A stretch of 64,000 nucleotides of DNA from Halichondria panicea (GCF_963675165.1 NC_087389.1:6000621-6064620); one strand, 5' to 3'. Counted from the first letter of the stretch, positions 20,413 through 33,112 are shown. Notes: generated from the sequence alone by a model not told the origin. Numbers and translations: made by a program.

Positions 20413-23400
20413 CTGCATGAAGAAATAAAGACATCACTAAAACGACAATTTACAATTTTCGTGATAGTCTTATTCAGCACTAAAAATGACACACAGGTGA
20501 ATAAAAAAAATGCACACTGAAAATAGTAACCTACAATTTTCTTGACAGCTTATATCATTCACTAAAAATGGCGAATAAAAAAAATGCACAAACAGTTACC
20601 TGTGATACTGTCAGCCAAATTGATGAGCTTCACTGTGGGCTTTTTGAGACCATCTGACAGGAGACTCCATGTTACATGTTGTGTACTCAGGAGCTTGGCC
20701 AACATTTCACGCAAGCACGATACATTATTTCCACGATGCTCGCTATTGATGTTGGTGAGAACAGGATGAGTTAGACCTAGAGCCAATCCCAGATTGAACC
20801 AGTAAGGGCTGGCACTTTCATGTAGTTTCTCGTAAACATGTTGTAGATCGTTGATTGTCAAAGCCTGTACAAAAACAACAATCAACAGGGTTTCATTTGG
20901 TGGGGATTGCCCCCTTGGAAATACCTTCTAGAGGAAACTCAATGGGAATACAATTGAGGGGTTCTGGTGAACAATATTCTTAACAGGGCAGATATAGTAA
21001 TGAATTTCTGGGGTCACGAACCCTCCAGATATATACATGTCATCAACACCCTAATATCATGCACGTGCACCATTTGCTCCCCTTACCAAAATGTCAGGAG
21101 GATAAGTAGATACAAGATTTAGAGTACTGCCTACCTTGTGTACGTTCAGCAGGTGAGGAAATTTCTCCGCGATTAGAACGATGTCACTCTCAGGGATTTC
21201 TTGATTGAGTTGTTGGTCTCTCACTCCAGTCTTCTTACACACATCTTCCATTACTGTAACAGAGGACAATTCACCTCAAGAAAAATATTGGGCCAAAAAG
21301 TAAAAGTATTCTTTATAAGCGACATAAAAAACTTAATTACAGCAACCATTGGAGATATTTTAGGACACAATAAACTGTTAAGTCTGAGTTGGTGCTACAA
21401 TTACATCAACTACACAGTATCAACTACACAGGCACTGAATTATACACGAGGATTAACATGATCAGGCACAGGACACATTAATGATCATAACTTGTCGACC
21501 AAACGGCACTTTCTTACTGGTATGTTGATGTGGATCACTCGTTGTATTGACCACATGTTCCATTGCAGGAGACAAGTTGTCTGAGGAGGGAAATTTTATA
21601 ATAAGAAAGTGAGTACAAAACAAAGCTTACCAGAAGTAATGCACTGATCATGATCATGTACTTCCGTCTTCAAGCACACATCTTCCATTACAGAATTACC
21701 TGAGGAAAAGCAGACACAGCTCATGTAGTACGTCTGTCAATTAACATGCTCACTCAAACAAGGCTGTTGATCACTCATTCCAGATCCAGTGCTACTAACA
21801 ACATTGGCCAGAGTCCCACATTGATTGACTGAAAACAACAAGAATTACTATAAATTGACATCATGCGCATTAAACCCTGAACCCTCATACATATACAGGT
21901 ATATTATACACGTACGGTGTATGTGCTTACTAGAGTATTGCTGCTGATCACTCTTTCTCTCAGTCTTCCTACCAGTACCTCCCGTAGCAGACGATGGTTT
22001 TCCTAATAGAAGAATTTGAGGAGAAACTATATAATTGGTAAAATAATACTTATCCACCGGAAACTTCCTTACTGGTATATTGATCACTCATTCTACACAC
22101 AGTTTCCATTACAGGGGACGATGGACCTGAGGGGGATAATACAATGATACGAAAATACTTTGTTATACTAATATAGTACACAAATATAAAAGCTGCAAAT
22201 ATTTACGTATAGTGCTACATAACTACCGGAGTATTGCAGCTGATGTCTCTTTCTTTCAGTGTTCACCTCTGAGGAGGCTTCACCTATAACAAAGGAAACA
22301 TGATAGTTAGGTAATTAACATATTCAGTATTAAGTAACCTAATAAGTGATAGTAAAGCAATGTATGTCATGTACTTACCAGATTGTTGCTGCTCATCACT
22401 CAATGTCATCTTTGTAGACATGTCTCCCGTAACAGAGGATAACGCACCTAATTGAGGGGGAGAGATAATAAACTACATGCATAATTAGAGACAATACATG
22501 AAACTATAAATACACTGTAATGCATGTACTGCTATCACAATGCCCTACACAGAATGTATACCATAGTTGCTATTCATCTACCCCCTCCCCGGAAGTTACA
22601 AGGAAAGGAAATATAAAGTAATAACTCACCTTCCGCAGGAATAATTGCCGTACCTAACCAAACAGTATGACTCGTCTTGAGATCCCCATCTAGATCAAAA
22701 TCTTCAGAACAGCACCACAGTTTTGTCGATAAGTGGATATCAGCAAAATGGCGTTTGCCTTGTTGTGTTGCTCCTTCGTGAGGGCAGAAGATGCTAATGA
22801 CTGGCTTGTCGTTGTTGTAGTGAAGTGCATCAGAAGCAGCATCTACACCTTCAAGGACACTGGCTCTAACTAGAGGACACACGGTCAGAAGCACATGTGG
22901 TCGGGCTTTGACATGGACCTCCATATAAGAGAAGGAATCAATCAGTGTAACGCTACCAGGAGAATCGGGTAACCGAAACTTGACACAGTTCCTAGCTAAA
23001 AGAACCGGCTTTCCAGAAGGAAGACACACTATCCACCCACACTTCTTCATGAGGAACACCACTAGACAACAGAAGACCCCACATCGAATACAGCCACTGA
23101 CAAATCGGATGAGAAGAGGATCAGCTGAGGAAGTGAATACACGATGGTCCTCTAGCTCAGAGGGTGGAACAGATCTGAGGAGACTGGGCATGAGAAACTC
23201 CACTTGAGAGAAAGAGCAATCAACTCGACCAAGTAGTGGGATGGTGAGAGGGGCTATTATCAGAAGCTCCATCATGATTGCTATCATATCAGCAGGTGTG
23301 AAAAGGCCGTCTTCGTAATGCTTCTGGAACTCTTCCGATTCGAGCATATCAATAGTAAAAATACCTTGATCTCTGAACTTGAGCTATTTTGCAGCCTTGG

Positions 23401-26400
23401 CAGAAGGACGTTTTCTTTGATCCCTCAGGGAGACAGCATGTTGTGTTAACTCACTAACTTTGTCTAGTGGGACTTGAGGATCCACAAACACAGTGTGGGG
23501 CAGGATGTGTGGGTAGTAGTGGACAATGCACATGTCATTGAAGTAGTCGAGAGCAGCATCCAATGCAGATGGATGGAATCCAAGCTGTTGAGCCAAAGCG
23601 ATACACTCACTCTTACTAAGGATACCTCTTTTCATGATCTTGCAAAGCTTTTGTAGAGCTAACTCGAGGATGAACCACCACAGGGGAACTTTGAGGTCGA
23701 ATGTAGGCGAATTTTCCACAGCTTTCCGAATTTTTTTGGCAACCTCTTGTGCATTTTCATCACGACTGCAAGCATTGACGGTGAATATCACCTGTTTCAA
23801 TGGCAGATTGCTGTAGATGACTTCTTCTTTCAGTTCAGGAGGCAAAGCATCAAGCAGGGCTTGGTTTTTCTTGTCGATAACTTTTTGATCTTTGATTTTA
23901 TCGGAGAAAGTGCCCACAAAGATGGGGCGTGGCGTTTTCCCATCCCTCTTGCAGGAGAGAAAGGATCGCAGTAAACTCATATTGGTTTCCAGATAGGAAA
24001 GGTGAGATGGAGATGAGGGACCGACTGGCTTTCCATCCTTGTACAAGTCGTCGTGGGGATAATCTGCAAAATCATCAGTGAGCCTGGAAACAAACAGCCC
24101 TGCTGAAGCATGTCGAATGAAGAGAGGGGCCACATCGTGAAACTGAGGCTGTCCTCCATTGTCGGTCACACGCATCGTTTTCGTACCAAACAGTTCTTTG
24201 CCTTCAGTTGAGGAGATTGAGGCTTCTTGTTGTGACGGTGTTGACACCATAGCTTCAACGACTAACGCGACAACATCTTCGATTGCTTGCTGCACAGGAG
24301 AAACACTCTCTTGAGAAGGTGGGATTGAAGTAGCTTCGGTTGCTGCACTGGTACTGGCTTCAGTGGACAATTCCTTGAGCCTGGTCTGAAGGTCACTAGG
24401 TAGCTTGTCACGAGAGCTCTGGGGTAGATGCTGAATGGCCTTTGCCAACATGTTGACCAAATCCTCTTCACTTACTTCCTCCCATTTGTTGTCAGAACCC
24501 TGGAAACGACCCTGAAAAAGGAGATTGGTGACTGGTCGAACGTGGGCTATTCTATCTCGACAAGGAGTACTGTTTCGTACTTCTGAAGGTGGATTGCCAA
24601 GCAAGAGATTCTTTGTGGCTGATTTACCGCTACCAGCTGCACCCATGAGTAGGAGGTTGATGTTGCGAAGAATAACGTATCCATCCTTCATGGCCTCATC
24701 AAAGAGATGCTGCGCAGACTCTGTGATTAAAATTGCACAACTAGCTATAATTATATTGAATATTTACGCCAGACAAAAAATTTGATTACTTTTTTAGAAC
24801 CGATGCAGGTAGGAAAAATATGCGCTCATGCATGGGGTCAATAGCAGATGCTTATATTCGAGAATGCGCCTATAATGCAGTCATATTCTAGCCCCACCCA
24901 GTAACCGGATGTCTCTGTGACGAGTGATGTTTCGAGGCAAGCTAACTCGATCTATATCATAATTATGTTACAGTTCATTTTACAGTTCATTTTAAATTCA
25001 TAATTATTATAATTTATTATAAAAATATTCATAAATATTGAGCAAGAACTTGGAACAAAAAGACGTCTCACATTCTCTCAGCATGATCAGACAAGATAAC
25101 GGCATGCCCAGAGAGTCCTTCCAGATGGATATCATCAACTATAATTATAGCTACCATGCACTGTACAAGCTAGCTCATAGGAATCAATTCAAAATGTTCA
25201 CCAAATAATATATTATCTTTCGCATGCCATGTAAACGTAGCGGGTAATTTTTGTGGGGTAAAAATTCGTTCCACTCGAACACGGTGATGTTCGTGAGTCA
25301 AAATGTTCATTGCCTGCACTGCATTGCATGCGTTCCAGTAAACCACGCCTAGGTCAGCTTGCCCATAAAAATAATTTACCCCACCAAAATTATCCGCTAT
25401 ACGGTAGTCTGTCAATTGGCTTGGCATAATCAACCCTACAGGTTAGGTAGTCCATTGGTTTGGATATAGCCTAAACAAAACAAGTTATTAGTTTTTCAGA
25501 TTTTGATGTTAAAGTCTCCCACACGCCTCAGGGTTAATTGTATTGACATTCTGCGCAACCAAGACAGTGTGAAAACACAATACAATAACAGTACTTGTGA
25601 TCACACATACATGTTGTATTGTAAACAAAATTACATCAAATCATACGTAACTTGGTGCATGTACAATAGAGTACATTGAGTGTGGAAGGCAACTATAGGT
25701 AGCTCTAGTTATACAATAGAAAAGCATTTAATGGAAGGACCGGCATCGATCTGCTACAAACAATGGATACAGCAGCTATACGTACATAAACCTTTAAAGC
25801 TTGCTAAGTGAGTGACCCACCAATGACAGGGAATGTGGCTGATCATTACAGGAATGTGCTATGAATGAATTAACATGATGATGTCACTAAGTACACAGTA
25901 CAACGTTACCAACCCAATCACTCAATCACAGTGACTGTACATGTATGTGCGCATTATATTGATGCAATGTCTGATAAACAGTATCCATAATTAATTATAA
26001 CACATGTACCACAGTGTGTGGAATATAGTCAAAGGAACAATGCTCTAGCTTGATCAAACCAGGACCACATGGAAGGGAGTAAGCAACTAATACACACCAT
26101 ATAAATACATGTCAGGTATGTCAAACACACTTGTAGTAATGTAATTTGTGTGTGTTGACCAAGGCTAGGCGGGCTAATCATAGATTAAGTCTACGCATGT
26201 GCTTGTGCAATTAATCCATGATTTGAGTGGTTGCATACAAACCTTATTAAGGTAATGAAAGAGGTGAAGCCAACAGTTTAATAAGAGCGGGATTACCAAC
26301 ATTGAAACATTGAGACAGCTCGCAACAGCTGTACGTACACACTACATGTATACAGTAGAGGACAAATTAAAGTTTATGATGCGTTTGTTAACCCGAGGCA

Positions 26401-29400
26401 CTCCACGGGCTATAGTAGTCAATCTGTGTGTCTGTGGATATGAGTCTATACTCACCCGGATGTGATAGCACTGTATTGGTACCATGGATAGCCTCAACAC
26501 AACAAGGTTTTATTAAAGGTTAAAGCTTTGTTGTCGAGCAAAAGCTAAAAAGCATGAACTGCACTGCAAGTTGGCCTAGATGTACACGTGACTTTGACTC
26601 GAGGCTGTAAACGTATAGACCTCAAACTAACGCCGAGGGTTTGCACTTCAGTTTGATTCTGTTGCACAAACAAAATAATTGTTTTTGTGCATGTGCGCTC
26701 AAGCTTGCAATATATAGGTACTGAGAGCAAAAACATTTTAACTTTCCTCGTAAATAATTGGAAAATGCAGAGCGGGATTACAAACATTGTACAATGGATT
26801 TTGTACGTACAGTCTACTAATAACTATAGTCACGGTAGAGGACAAATTAACATTTCTGTTCTGTTTGCATATAATTATAGTCTCTGCATTTGTGCTGATT
26901 CTGTTGCACAAGCCAGTGGGAAATGCAGTAGGAGGTACTGAGAGCGAGCGGAAAACATTTGAACGCCCAAGCACAGGAAGCCACACCCACTTTCCTGCGC
27001 ATGACAGGTGTGGTCACTAAACGTACAAAAGCTCAATCTGAATACCTAGTGCTGCTCACTGCTTATGAATAGCTCCACTTTAGCTTATACTATAAGGCCT
27101 AGAGGGGTGCTGATCTCATAGCTGGATAAGCAAAACAATTGTTTTTGTGCATGTGCAATCAAGCTTGCAATATCAAACCACTAATCATATTCATAGTAAT
27201 TAAGGCTGATAATGTAAACACAGTAATCACTAAACCATGCACAGGTGGTACAGTCAAATTCCTCAGTCACCAAATATTCCAGTTATATGGTACTATATGC
27301 GAACGTAACAGAAACTTTAATTTGGCAAGTTGCTACAGGTACGAGTGATTGCAACTATGAGCATCAACACTCACTGTACTATAAAGTTCCTTGCTCCCCT
27401 CACCTTCCTTTCTCAGTCTCTCCACTGCTTCTCCTCGTATCTCAGCAATCCCCTTCTCACTGTTATGTATCCTCCTCTCACACCATTGTATCTCTGAGAC
27501 ACACTTTTTGATCTTCCCCTCCACCTCCTCCAGCTCTCCCTGCAGTAGTCTCCGGTCCTGGTCAGTGATGTCACCAGACAGTCTCTGTTGGAGGGCAGCT
27601 CTTCTCTGGGGGAGTAAAGAATATATATACGACTGAATGAACATTCCACCAAATAGAACATGCAGCTGATACAAATCACTACTGCACGTTATAAGGTTAA
27701 CAAATTGCGTACAATCCACATAACAAAATATAAAGGTCAGCAACCACCAACCAGTAAAAGTGGACTTATAAAACATACACAAAGGTAGACAAAAAGCAAC
27801 CATTCATTATACAATGAACAGTACATGTACACACATTGTCGTTCTGCTAGACTACGTGTACCACTCTTACCACGAGAGTAGTAAGTGCAACTGTCAACAC
27901 TCACCGTCTCGTGACTCTTCAGTTCACTCTCACACCTAGCCTTCGTCTGGACAAGGTGAACAAGACAAGAGTGGGTTAGACTGTGTGTTTGTGGTCACAC
28001 ATTATGAGTTGTCTATAGGTGTAGCTACGAGGGTCAGGTAAGGATATGAGACTATTACAAACTGAATGCACATGAGGTGTACGGTATGTTTGCTAACATT
28101 GTTTGACTCACTTCCTATTGTTCGAGATATTCAGTAACCATGGAAATGTAGGGAGAGAAAAGAATATAATCACAAACCTGTACACTATGATGTCAATAAT
28201 TTATATTACACGGCATGTTCTCATACGTACAACTCAAACATTACTGACACAAGTACAGTCACAAGTCAGTGCAGTGTCCCGCTCACCTTCTGTTTAGTCC
28301 AATGAGACACCAGCGTAAGACACACATGGAAACAGAGAGAGGGGGATGATGGTAGGAGCAGTAAGTGCATTCATACATGTCTGTATACTGTAACTTACAT
28401 CCTGTTGTTCCAGTAATCATTAGCAGTAGTCACATTAACAAGCAGTAGGACACGGACATGTAGAGAAATGAACATGTTCAAATACAGGAATGCATTCACA
28501 CATGTATACATCAATTATTGCAAGTACACGTCTGTACAGCATGAAACTATCAAGAGCAGTACCAATCCTAAATAAACCCACACAATTTCTGCCTTCATGC
28601 AGTAGTACATGTACACAAGTCAGTCTAGTTTGCCATTAAATATATAATGCTCAGCTAGCGCACACTGACAATAATAAACTCACGTTCTGTTGTTGAGTAA
28701 CAGTCCACAGAGGGTACATGTGAGGAGAGAGGGATATGAACACACTGGTAGTAACTCAGTAGTCACTGGCTAGTACAGACACAGGTACTTAGTACTAGCA
28801 ATGGCAGATAATGGAAGGGTCAGTGGGTGGGTCAGTGGAAGGGACGGTAAACGGTACAACAAGCATCTTACATTTACAACTTTGATACATATGATTTTGT
28901 TTGTCGTACAATACAACACAAGCACTCCATGAGACACACACACAATCACAACATACCTCAATATTACTCTGAGACACATCAAATGGTACATGTGAGGGAG
29001 AGATTTAATCTTAACACACATACAAGACATCAGATCAGTTGAACGCTGGTGTGTATGGGACTGACTACACATAGCAACAAGTGGAATACATCTAGACCTA
29101 AGAAGCTCACCTCCTACAGTAGTCCAAATCAGTGTGAGGTCCAACATAGGAATGAGTGTGTGCATGGGAAGAGATAAACACGATAATGTACCAACTTGAG
29201 ATGCATATTCTATGAACCAACAAAAGTATTAAAAGTACAACCTAATAAGTTTTGTGGGCCTCGGCTAATACCAAGTTGGCAATATGCAAATTAAGAGATA
29301 AAGACATTTTACGATTTCCTACAATTAGTGTAGGAGTTCCTATAGTAACCATTAAAATAAGTGTACACGTGCAAACACAACTAACCCACTGTTGATCCAG

Positions 29401-31772
29401 AGAGGGAGAGTCCACAGGGCAAACACGTGGGAAGATAGTGAATGAATGATTACGAGGTTGAATGTGATCATACTAAATATTTCCCTATATAACACTACGG
29501 CACTGCACACACACAAGAGTAATAATGGGGAAGTAGAAACATCACAGAATATGCAACAGACACTAAATACTCTGACAACACACACCAACTTACATACTGT
29601 TGTTTCAGAGGGTCAGTCAAAGGTGAGGTGGATATGCATGAAATGGAAGGAAGAGAACATTAGTGCAGTGATACAGTACACTAGTGATGCATGACACAGG
29701 GGAGGGGAAACAATTGTGGACAGCCAAACATGCAGACTGAAACACTTGATTAACCATGCATACTTTCAGGTACTACTATACGAGTAGATCTACTGGTCTC
29801 AATTAAGGAATAGTATCACATTCAGTTATCCGTATGTGCTCTTCTTTACACTGTCTACCTCCTAACAACAAGTGCTCAGAGCACAAGCATGTCAGCTTGG
29901 TGGAATGTGATTGCACACAACGTACCTCAATGTCTTCCTGTTGTCCATCCAGAGAGAGTGGTACATGTGGAGAGAACAACAACATGAGATAAAACACCTC
30001 ACACTGACAGGGTAGAGTGTAGGCACTATACTGTGATGAATGAATGATGCCAAGTGTGTTTATGGGTGGTCAACAAGTACATCTAGGCACTAGGAGAATG
30101 CACTGATCATCTATCACTGTTGGGTGCATATCCATTACTTTTCAGGGAAAATGTTATGGAGTAATCACAATGACTTAATTGCCTTTTCATGGGCAAATCA
30201 TTGATAACACCTATTAAAATTAAGAATTTCAAGGATAGTACATACCATGAAATGTGAAATATCCATTAAAATTCATATGCATTTCACAGCGCGATAGACC
30301 AGCTGAAAATGTTGCACACCCATGAAAAGCAGATGGAAAATCAAACTACGGCATCATTGCTTTTCATGGGAAATTCATGGATACATCTATTAAATTTTAG
30401 AATTTCAAAGATTGAGCATTGTGAAATATCCATTAAAATTTAATAATAGTTATAAAGTGAATCAAAATTTACATACTCATCAAATGAAACTTAAAACGTA
30501 CATGCTATGGCCACGAGCATTTGTATGCCATAATAATTATAACATAACATAATATCTTCCTGTCTCTTTTTCCTCTCCCAGTGCACATGTAGAAGGGTCG
30601 TTCTTTTCGTTATCTCTCACAACCAATATTTCGAGCCCTATGTGCATATAAAAAATTTCTATTGATTTGCATTCATGAGGGATAACAGTGAATACAATAG
30701 ATTTACCTGTATAAACATAATTATTATGAGACTGCATGTGTATAATTATTGTAGAGATTCACCAACACACACAGAACACTAATAAACAGGTAGGTATTAA
30801 CTGTTGTCTACTGCTAGCCAGAACAACTGCCTGGAGAAACTCACTTATAATAAGAAGCCACTCTTGGTCCCTCCTTATTTCAGACTACTTTGACTCAAGT
30901 CTCTCTAGTAGAATCCTAGGCTGCAGCTGCAAAGTATATATAATTATAGGTATTTTACTGTTGGATGTGTACAGCTATTATACTGCCTGGAGAAACTCAC
31001 CACTTGCTATCCTGGTCATGACACCATTCTCTGTTTCATCCTCTTTGAGCCTTTGTTCCCTGGTATACGTAGTGGCGGCGTACATGGTATCCTCTGAAGT
31101 TTCCCTGCTTTAATTTTTAGACTCTCAGTTCTGGAGCTATAGCAACTAGTAACTGCGCATGCGCATAGCAACTGCTGCACTGGGCTTTATATAGAAATTC
31201 TGAAAAAAGAAAAGAAAAGCAACAAAGTCTAAGACTTTAATGAGAACTCAATGGTCTTCTCTTGCTTTATGGAGGGGTGTCTGCAAGATCCACCAGACAT
31301 GATCCAAACTTTCTTATGTTGACTTAGATCTACTTGCTCAGTGCTCACATGATATTAAATTTAGGCCATAAATTGTTACCTGCTGCAATCATTATCAGGC
31401 CAAAAATTAATATTATTTTACTGTTAGTTTCATGGATTGAATAGAGTTGTCAAAAACAGCATACCCATCAAATCACCGTGAATACAACGTGAATACGAAA
31501 ATCATGGTGAACTAATTGTATTTTCATGGGTATGCTTTGATTTCACGATGTTTTACAGTTAAAGCTGTTATCAATGAAAAGTCTATGAAACATTATATAA
31601 TGAATGTTTCATTGGTTGCTACTACAATTAATTGCTTTTTCATTTGTGATTCAAAGGATATGAGGCCAGTAGTGTATATATCATGTGAATATCATACCCT
31701 TTCCATACTAGTGAGCCCATCCTTCATCAACTGTGGGGAACTAGCAGCATTCGGTATTGTAGATTCAGCCAT
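20171..31772 (-). CDS. Gene 2: coiled-coil / Roc-COR / death-domain protein, one in-frame stop
   Basis: Exons in transcription order: 31698-31772 (ATG at 31772), 29926-29937, 29594-29596, 29386-29388, 29111-29113, 28957-28968, 28684-28686, 28399-28401, 28287-28289, 28112-28114, 27905-27946, 27404-27605, 22630-24720, a series of short phase-1 exons (22379-22447 down to about 21135), 20600-20864 and 20171-20412 (TGA at 20171). Phases agree at all joins checked. Domains: polar N-terminus, coiled coil, Roc-like GTPase (GAAGSGKS, DNGGQPQFHD, GTFSDK), COR-like region, repeat linker, two death-like domains. TAG at 23384-23386 lies in frame inside the COR region, so this allele may be truncated, recoded or a pseudogene. 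Such architecture suggests a cytosolic GTP-switched signalling receptor (inference). Confidence 0.7.
20600..20864 (-). CDS. Death-domain exon of gene 2
   Basis: 265-nt exon with acceptor GTACAG and donor GTAACT. It opens ALTINDLQHVYEKLHESASP and includes YWFNLGLALGLTHPVLTNI, CLREMLAKLL and VTWSLLSDGLK: the W..LG..LGL...L..I / CL..ML..WL pattern of death domains, with the usual Trp replaced by His-Val-Thr-Trp. Phase 0 in, phase 1 out, matching neighbours. Confidence 0.8.
21135..22447 (-). CDS. Linker of gene 2 built from about eight tandem phase-1 exons
   Basis: Exons 22379-22447, 22227-22283, 22073-22126, 21931-22002, one at about 21771-21830, about 21645-21700, about 21520-21585, and about 21135-21275. 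Each starts two bases into a codon and ends one base into the next, so any one can be skipped or duplicated without frameshift. They share a theme: SS.V near the start, then SDQQ..S near the end (for example PSSPVMETVCRMSDQYT and KTERKSDQQQYS). The last adds a VCKKTGVRDQQLNQEIPESD helix leading to the death domain. Similar exons are at 48.4-48.9 kb. Confidence 0.65.
22630..24720 (-). CDS. Roc-COR exon of gene 2 with in-frame TAG
   Basis: 2.1-kb exon starting after acceptor ATCACAG. Walker A is GAAGSGKS; then a Ser/Thr/Glu-rich insert, G3 DNGGQPQFHDV, LLRSFLSCKRDGKTPRPIFV and G4 GTFSDK. The COR-like part includes PLWWFILELALQKL, ILSKSECIALAQQLG, LDYFNDMCIVHYYP and VFVDPQVPLDKV. After AKAAK comes TAG (23386-23384), and the same frame continues with LKFRDQGIFTIDMLESEEF to a donor at 22629. 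The read-through half has strong COR/C-lobe character, so the stop looks recent or suppressed. Confidence 0.75.
24830..27300. other. Long intron of gene 2
   Basis: Matches the copy A intron at 1025-3480. It contains the same decayed repeats and no exon that I can support; short minus-strand ORFs here are not conserved in frame. Confidence 0.4.
27404..27605 (-). CDS. Coiled-coil exon of gene 2
   Basis: 202-nt exon, 67 residues, starting RRAALQQRLSGDITDQD and continuing LLQGELEEVEGKIKKCVSEI, then a charged helix ending RLRKEG. It is 15 nt longer than in gene 1 but ends in the same phase, and its flanking introns are nearly identical to gene 1. Confidence 0.75.
28112..29937 (-). other. Chain of nine candidate microexons in gene 2
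   Basis: Positions match those of gene 1 one for one: GAAGACATTGAG (29926-29937, EDIE), TAT (29594-29596), TGG (29386-29388, donor GTTAGT), GAG (29111-29113), AGTAATATTGAG (28957-28968, SNIE), AAC (28684-28686), GAT (28399-28401), AAG (28287-28289), GAA (28112-28114). A 14-codon exon follows at 27905-27946 (TKARCESELKSHET). Acceptors and donors are conserved while eight of the nine coded segments differ from gene 1. Confidence 0.55.
30120..31670. repeat. Extra DNA in intron 1 of gene 2
   Basis: Copy A has only about 200 bases between its first two exons; here there are about 1.7 kb. It contains repeated motifs around TTTTCATGGG and CATTAAAATT (30130-30440) and an inverted pair (GCATACCCAT near 31460, ATGGGTATGC near 31527), suggesting one or more decayed inverted-repeat elements. 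No gene seen. Confidence 0.5.
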
Positions 31773-32097
31773 TATCAATCTCAAATTAGTTCTTTGTTGT
31801 TCAAGGGCTGTTTCATCAAAGAGGGGCGTAGCTTGTAGGTTAAATGAGAGATTTTCCCACAGCAGACAATTATGTAAGGGAATTTCCCAGCCAGGAATTT
31901 GCAAAACATTAAATTGTAGACCACAATAATTGTATCAAATGATCACTTGAGGACAACACAAAATGAATGAGGTATAATTATACAAAAACAAAGTGTGTAA
32001 ATTATGTTCAGTTCAAGTCCAGGAAGCAGCTGTCACAGACTCTGACCAACTTCTTTGAGGAGGGCAGCTGGGTGCTTTGTGAAGTGCAGAATATCAT

Positions 32098-32100
<3 letters not shown>

Positions 32101-32170
<70 letters not shown>

Positions 32171-32176
32171 GTGTGA
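32101..32176. repeat. (TG)n microsatellite
   Basis: Interrupted TG repeat. On the minus strand it ends in CACACAG directly before an exon-like open stretch (about 32040-32098). Confidence 0.9.
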
Positions 32177-32389
32177 GTGGGGGGGGATCCATTAATTACT
32201 GAATGTCTGAACATACGTAACAGTACACACATGACTGTACATGTAGACACGGCTTATAATAATCATCTGTTGGAATCTACAGGTAGGCAGTGGTATCCAT
32301 TAGTATCTGTTACTGAGGTATGCACTAGAATAGCCTAGCGTATATAGACTAACAGGGAATTAGTATCTGTGAGGTATGCAACAGAATAA

Positions 32390-32465
32390 TGTTCTCCTCC
32401 ATCCTGTAGCCACTCTTACACTCATCACAGCCCTCGCTCCAGAGCAGCTCAGCTGACAAGAGACG
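32390..32465 (-). pseudogene. CRELD-type furin-like cysteine repeat exon, isolated
   Basis: After acceptor CACACAG (32468-32466) the frame reads RLLSAELLWSEGCDECKSGY then RMEE. CDECKSGY..EE matches the C.EC..G(Y/W) core of furin-like repeats in CRELD proteins, whose N-terminal exons are at 47-48 kb. Its separation by dynein and synphilin fragments and its unclear 3' end make it a probable fragment. Confidence 0.45.
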
Positions 32466-32466
<1 letters not shown>

Positions 32467-32516
<50 letters not shown>

Positions 32517-32545
32517 TGGGGGTGGGTGTGTGGGTGTGGGTGTCC
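32467..32545. repeat. (TG)n microsatellite abutting a 3' splice site
   Basis: TG repeat; read on the minus strand it is (CA)n ending in the acceptor of the furin-like exon. Confidence 0.9.
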
Positions 32546-32639
32546 TAAAATCCTTATCATTACCACAACACCACCATACAATGTTGCTATGCAAACAACA
32601 TGTAGTCCTAAGCAATGATGGCTTCCAGAACTTGTATGG

Positions 32640-33110
32640 TACTTTTTAGGGCTAATATTTTCTGGCTAATATTTTCTGGCTAATCTTCGAGATAAAATTA
32701 GACCCTCGACAATTCCCCGCTATAAGGTAGTATCAATGGTAGATGCTCTTATCTACTCTTGGTGGTATGGAAACTCACATACAAATTATAGTAAGGATTT
32801 GAAGTATAGAGAATGGGCTGGGACTAGCTTGCATATACCAGCAGATATACCTGTGTAGCTACTAATCTGTCCACTGCATGTATGGAAAGCAGTGTGAAGG
32901 CTGAACAGCATGCAAGTCTCAGCATAAAGCGTTAATTGGTAGATCCCCAGTGTTCTATGAGTTCCCATAGTCTAGTTCTAGAAGCCATCATTGCTCTTCT
33001 TATTTATAACTATACTACATGCATGTACATGTATTTATACTATTTGCATAGCAACATTGTATGGTGGTTTGTGGTAATGCAGTGAATGATTTAGCAAGGT
33101 CTGTGCTAAC
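32640..33110. other. Intergenic stretch
   Basis: It contains a tandem TTTTCTGGCTAATA word near 32655-32690 and a CCCCGCTATAAGGTAG terminus that looks like one end of the CCGTATAGCG MITE family. No gene. Confidence 0.3.
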
Positions 33111-33112
33111 AT

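Larger units (their letters stand above)
24821..31955. repeat. Segmental duplication, copy B (partner 1018-10746)
   Basis: Collinear with copy A and nearly identical outside exons and inserted elements. It lacks the MITEs and other blocks present in copy A, so it preserves their empty sites. It covers the 5' half of gene 2, from the intron upstream of the Roc exon to just upstream of the first exon. 24721-24820 is unlike copy A. Confidence 0.85.

Noticed and set aside
31967..32615. His/Thr/Pro-rich minus-strand frames
   Set aside because: The repetitive parts are translations of CA repeats; only the short cysteine-rich tail at 32390-32465 has family resemblance.
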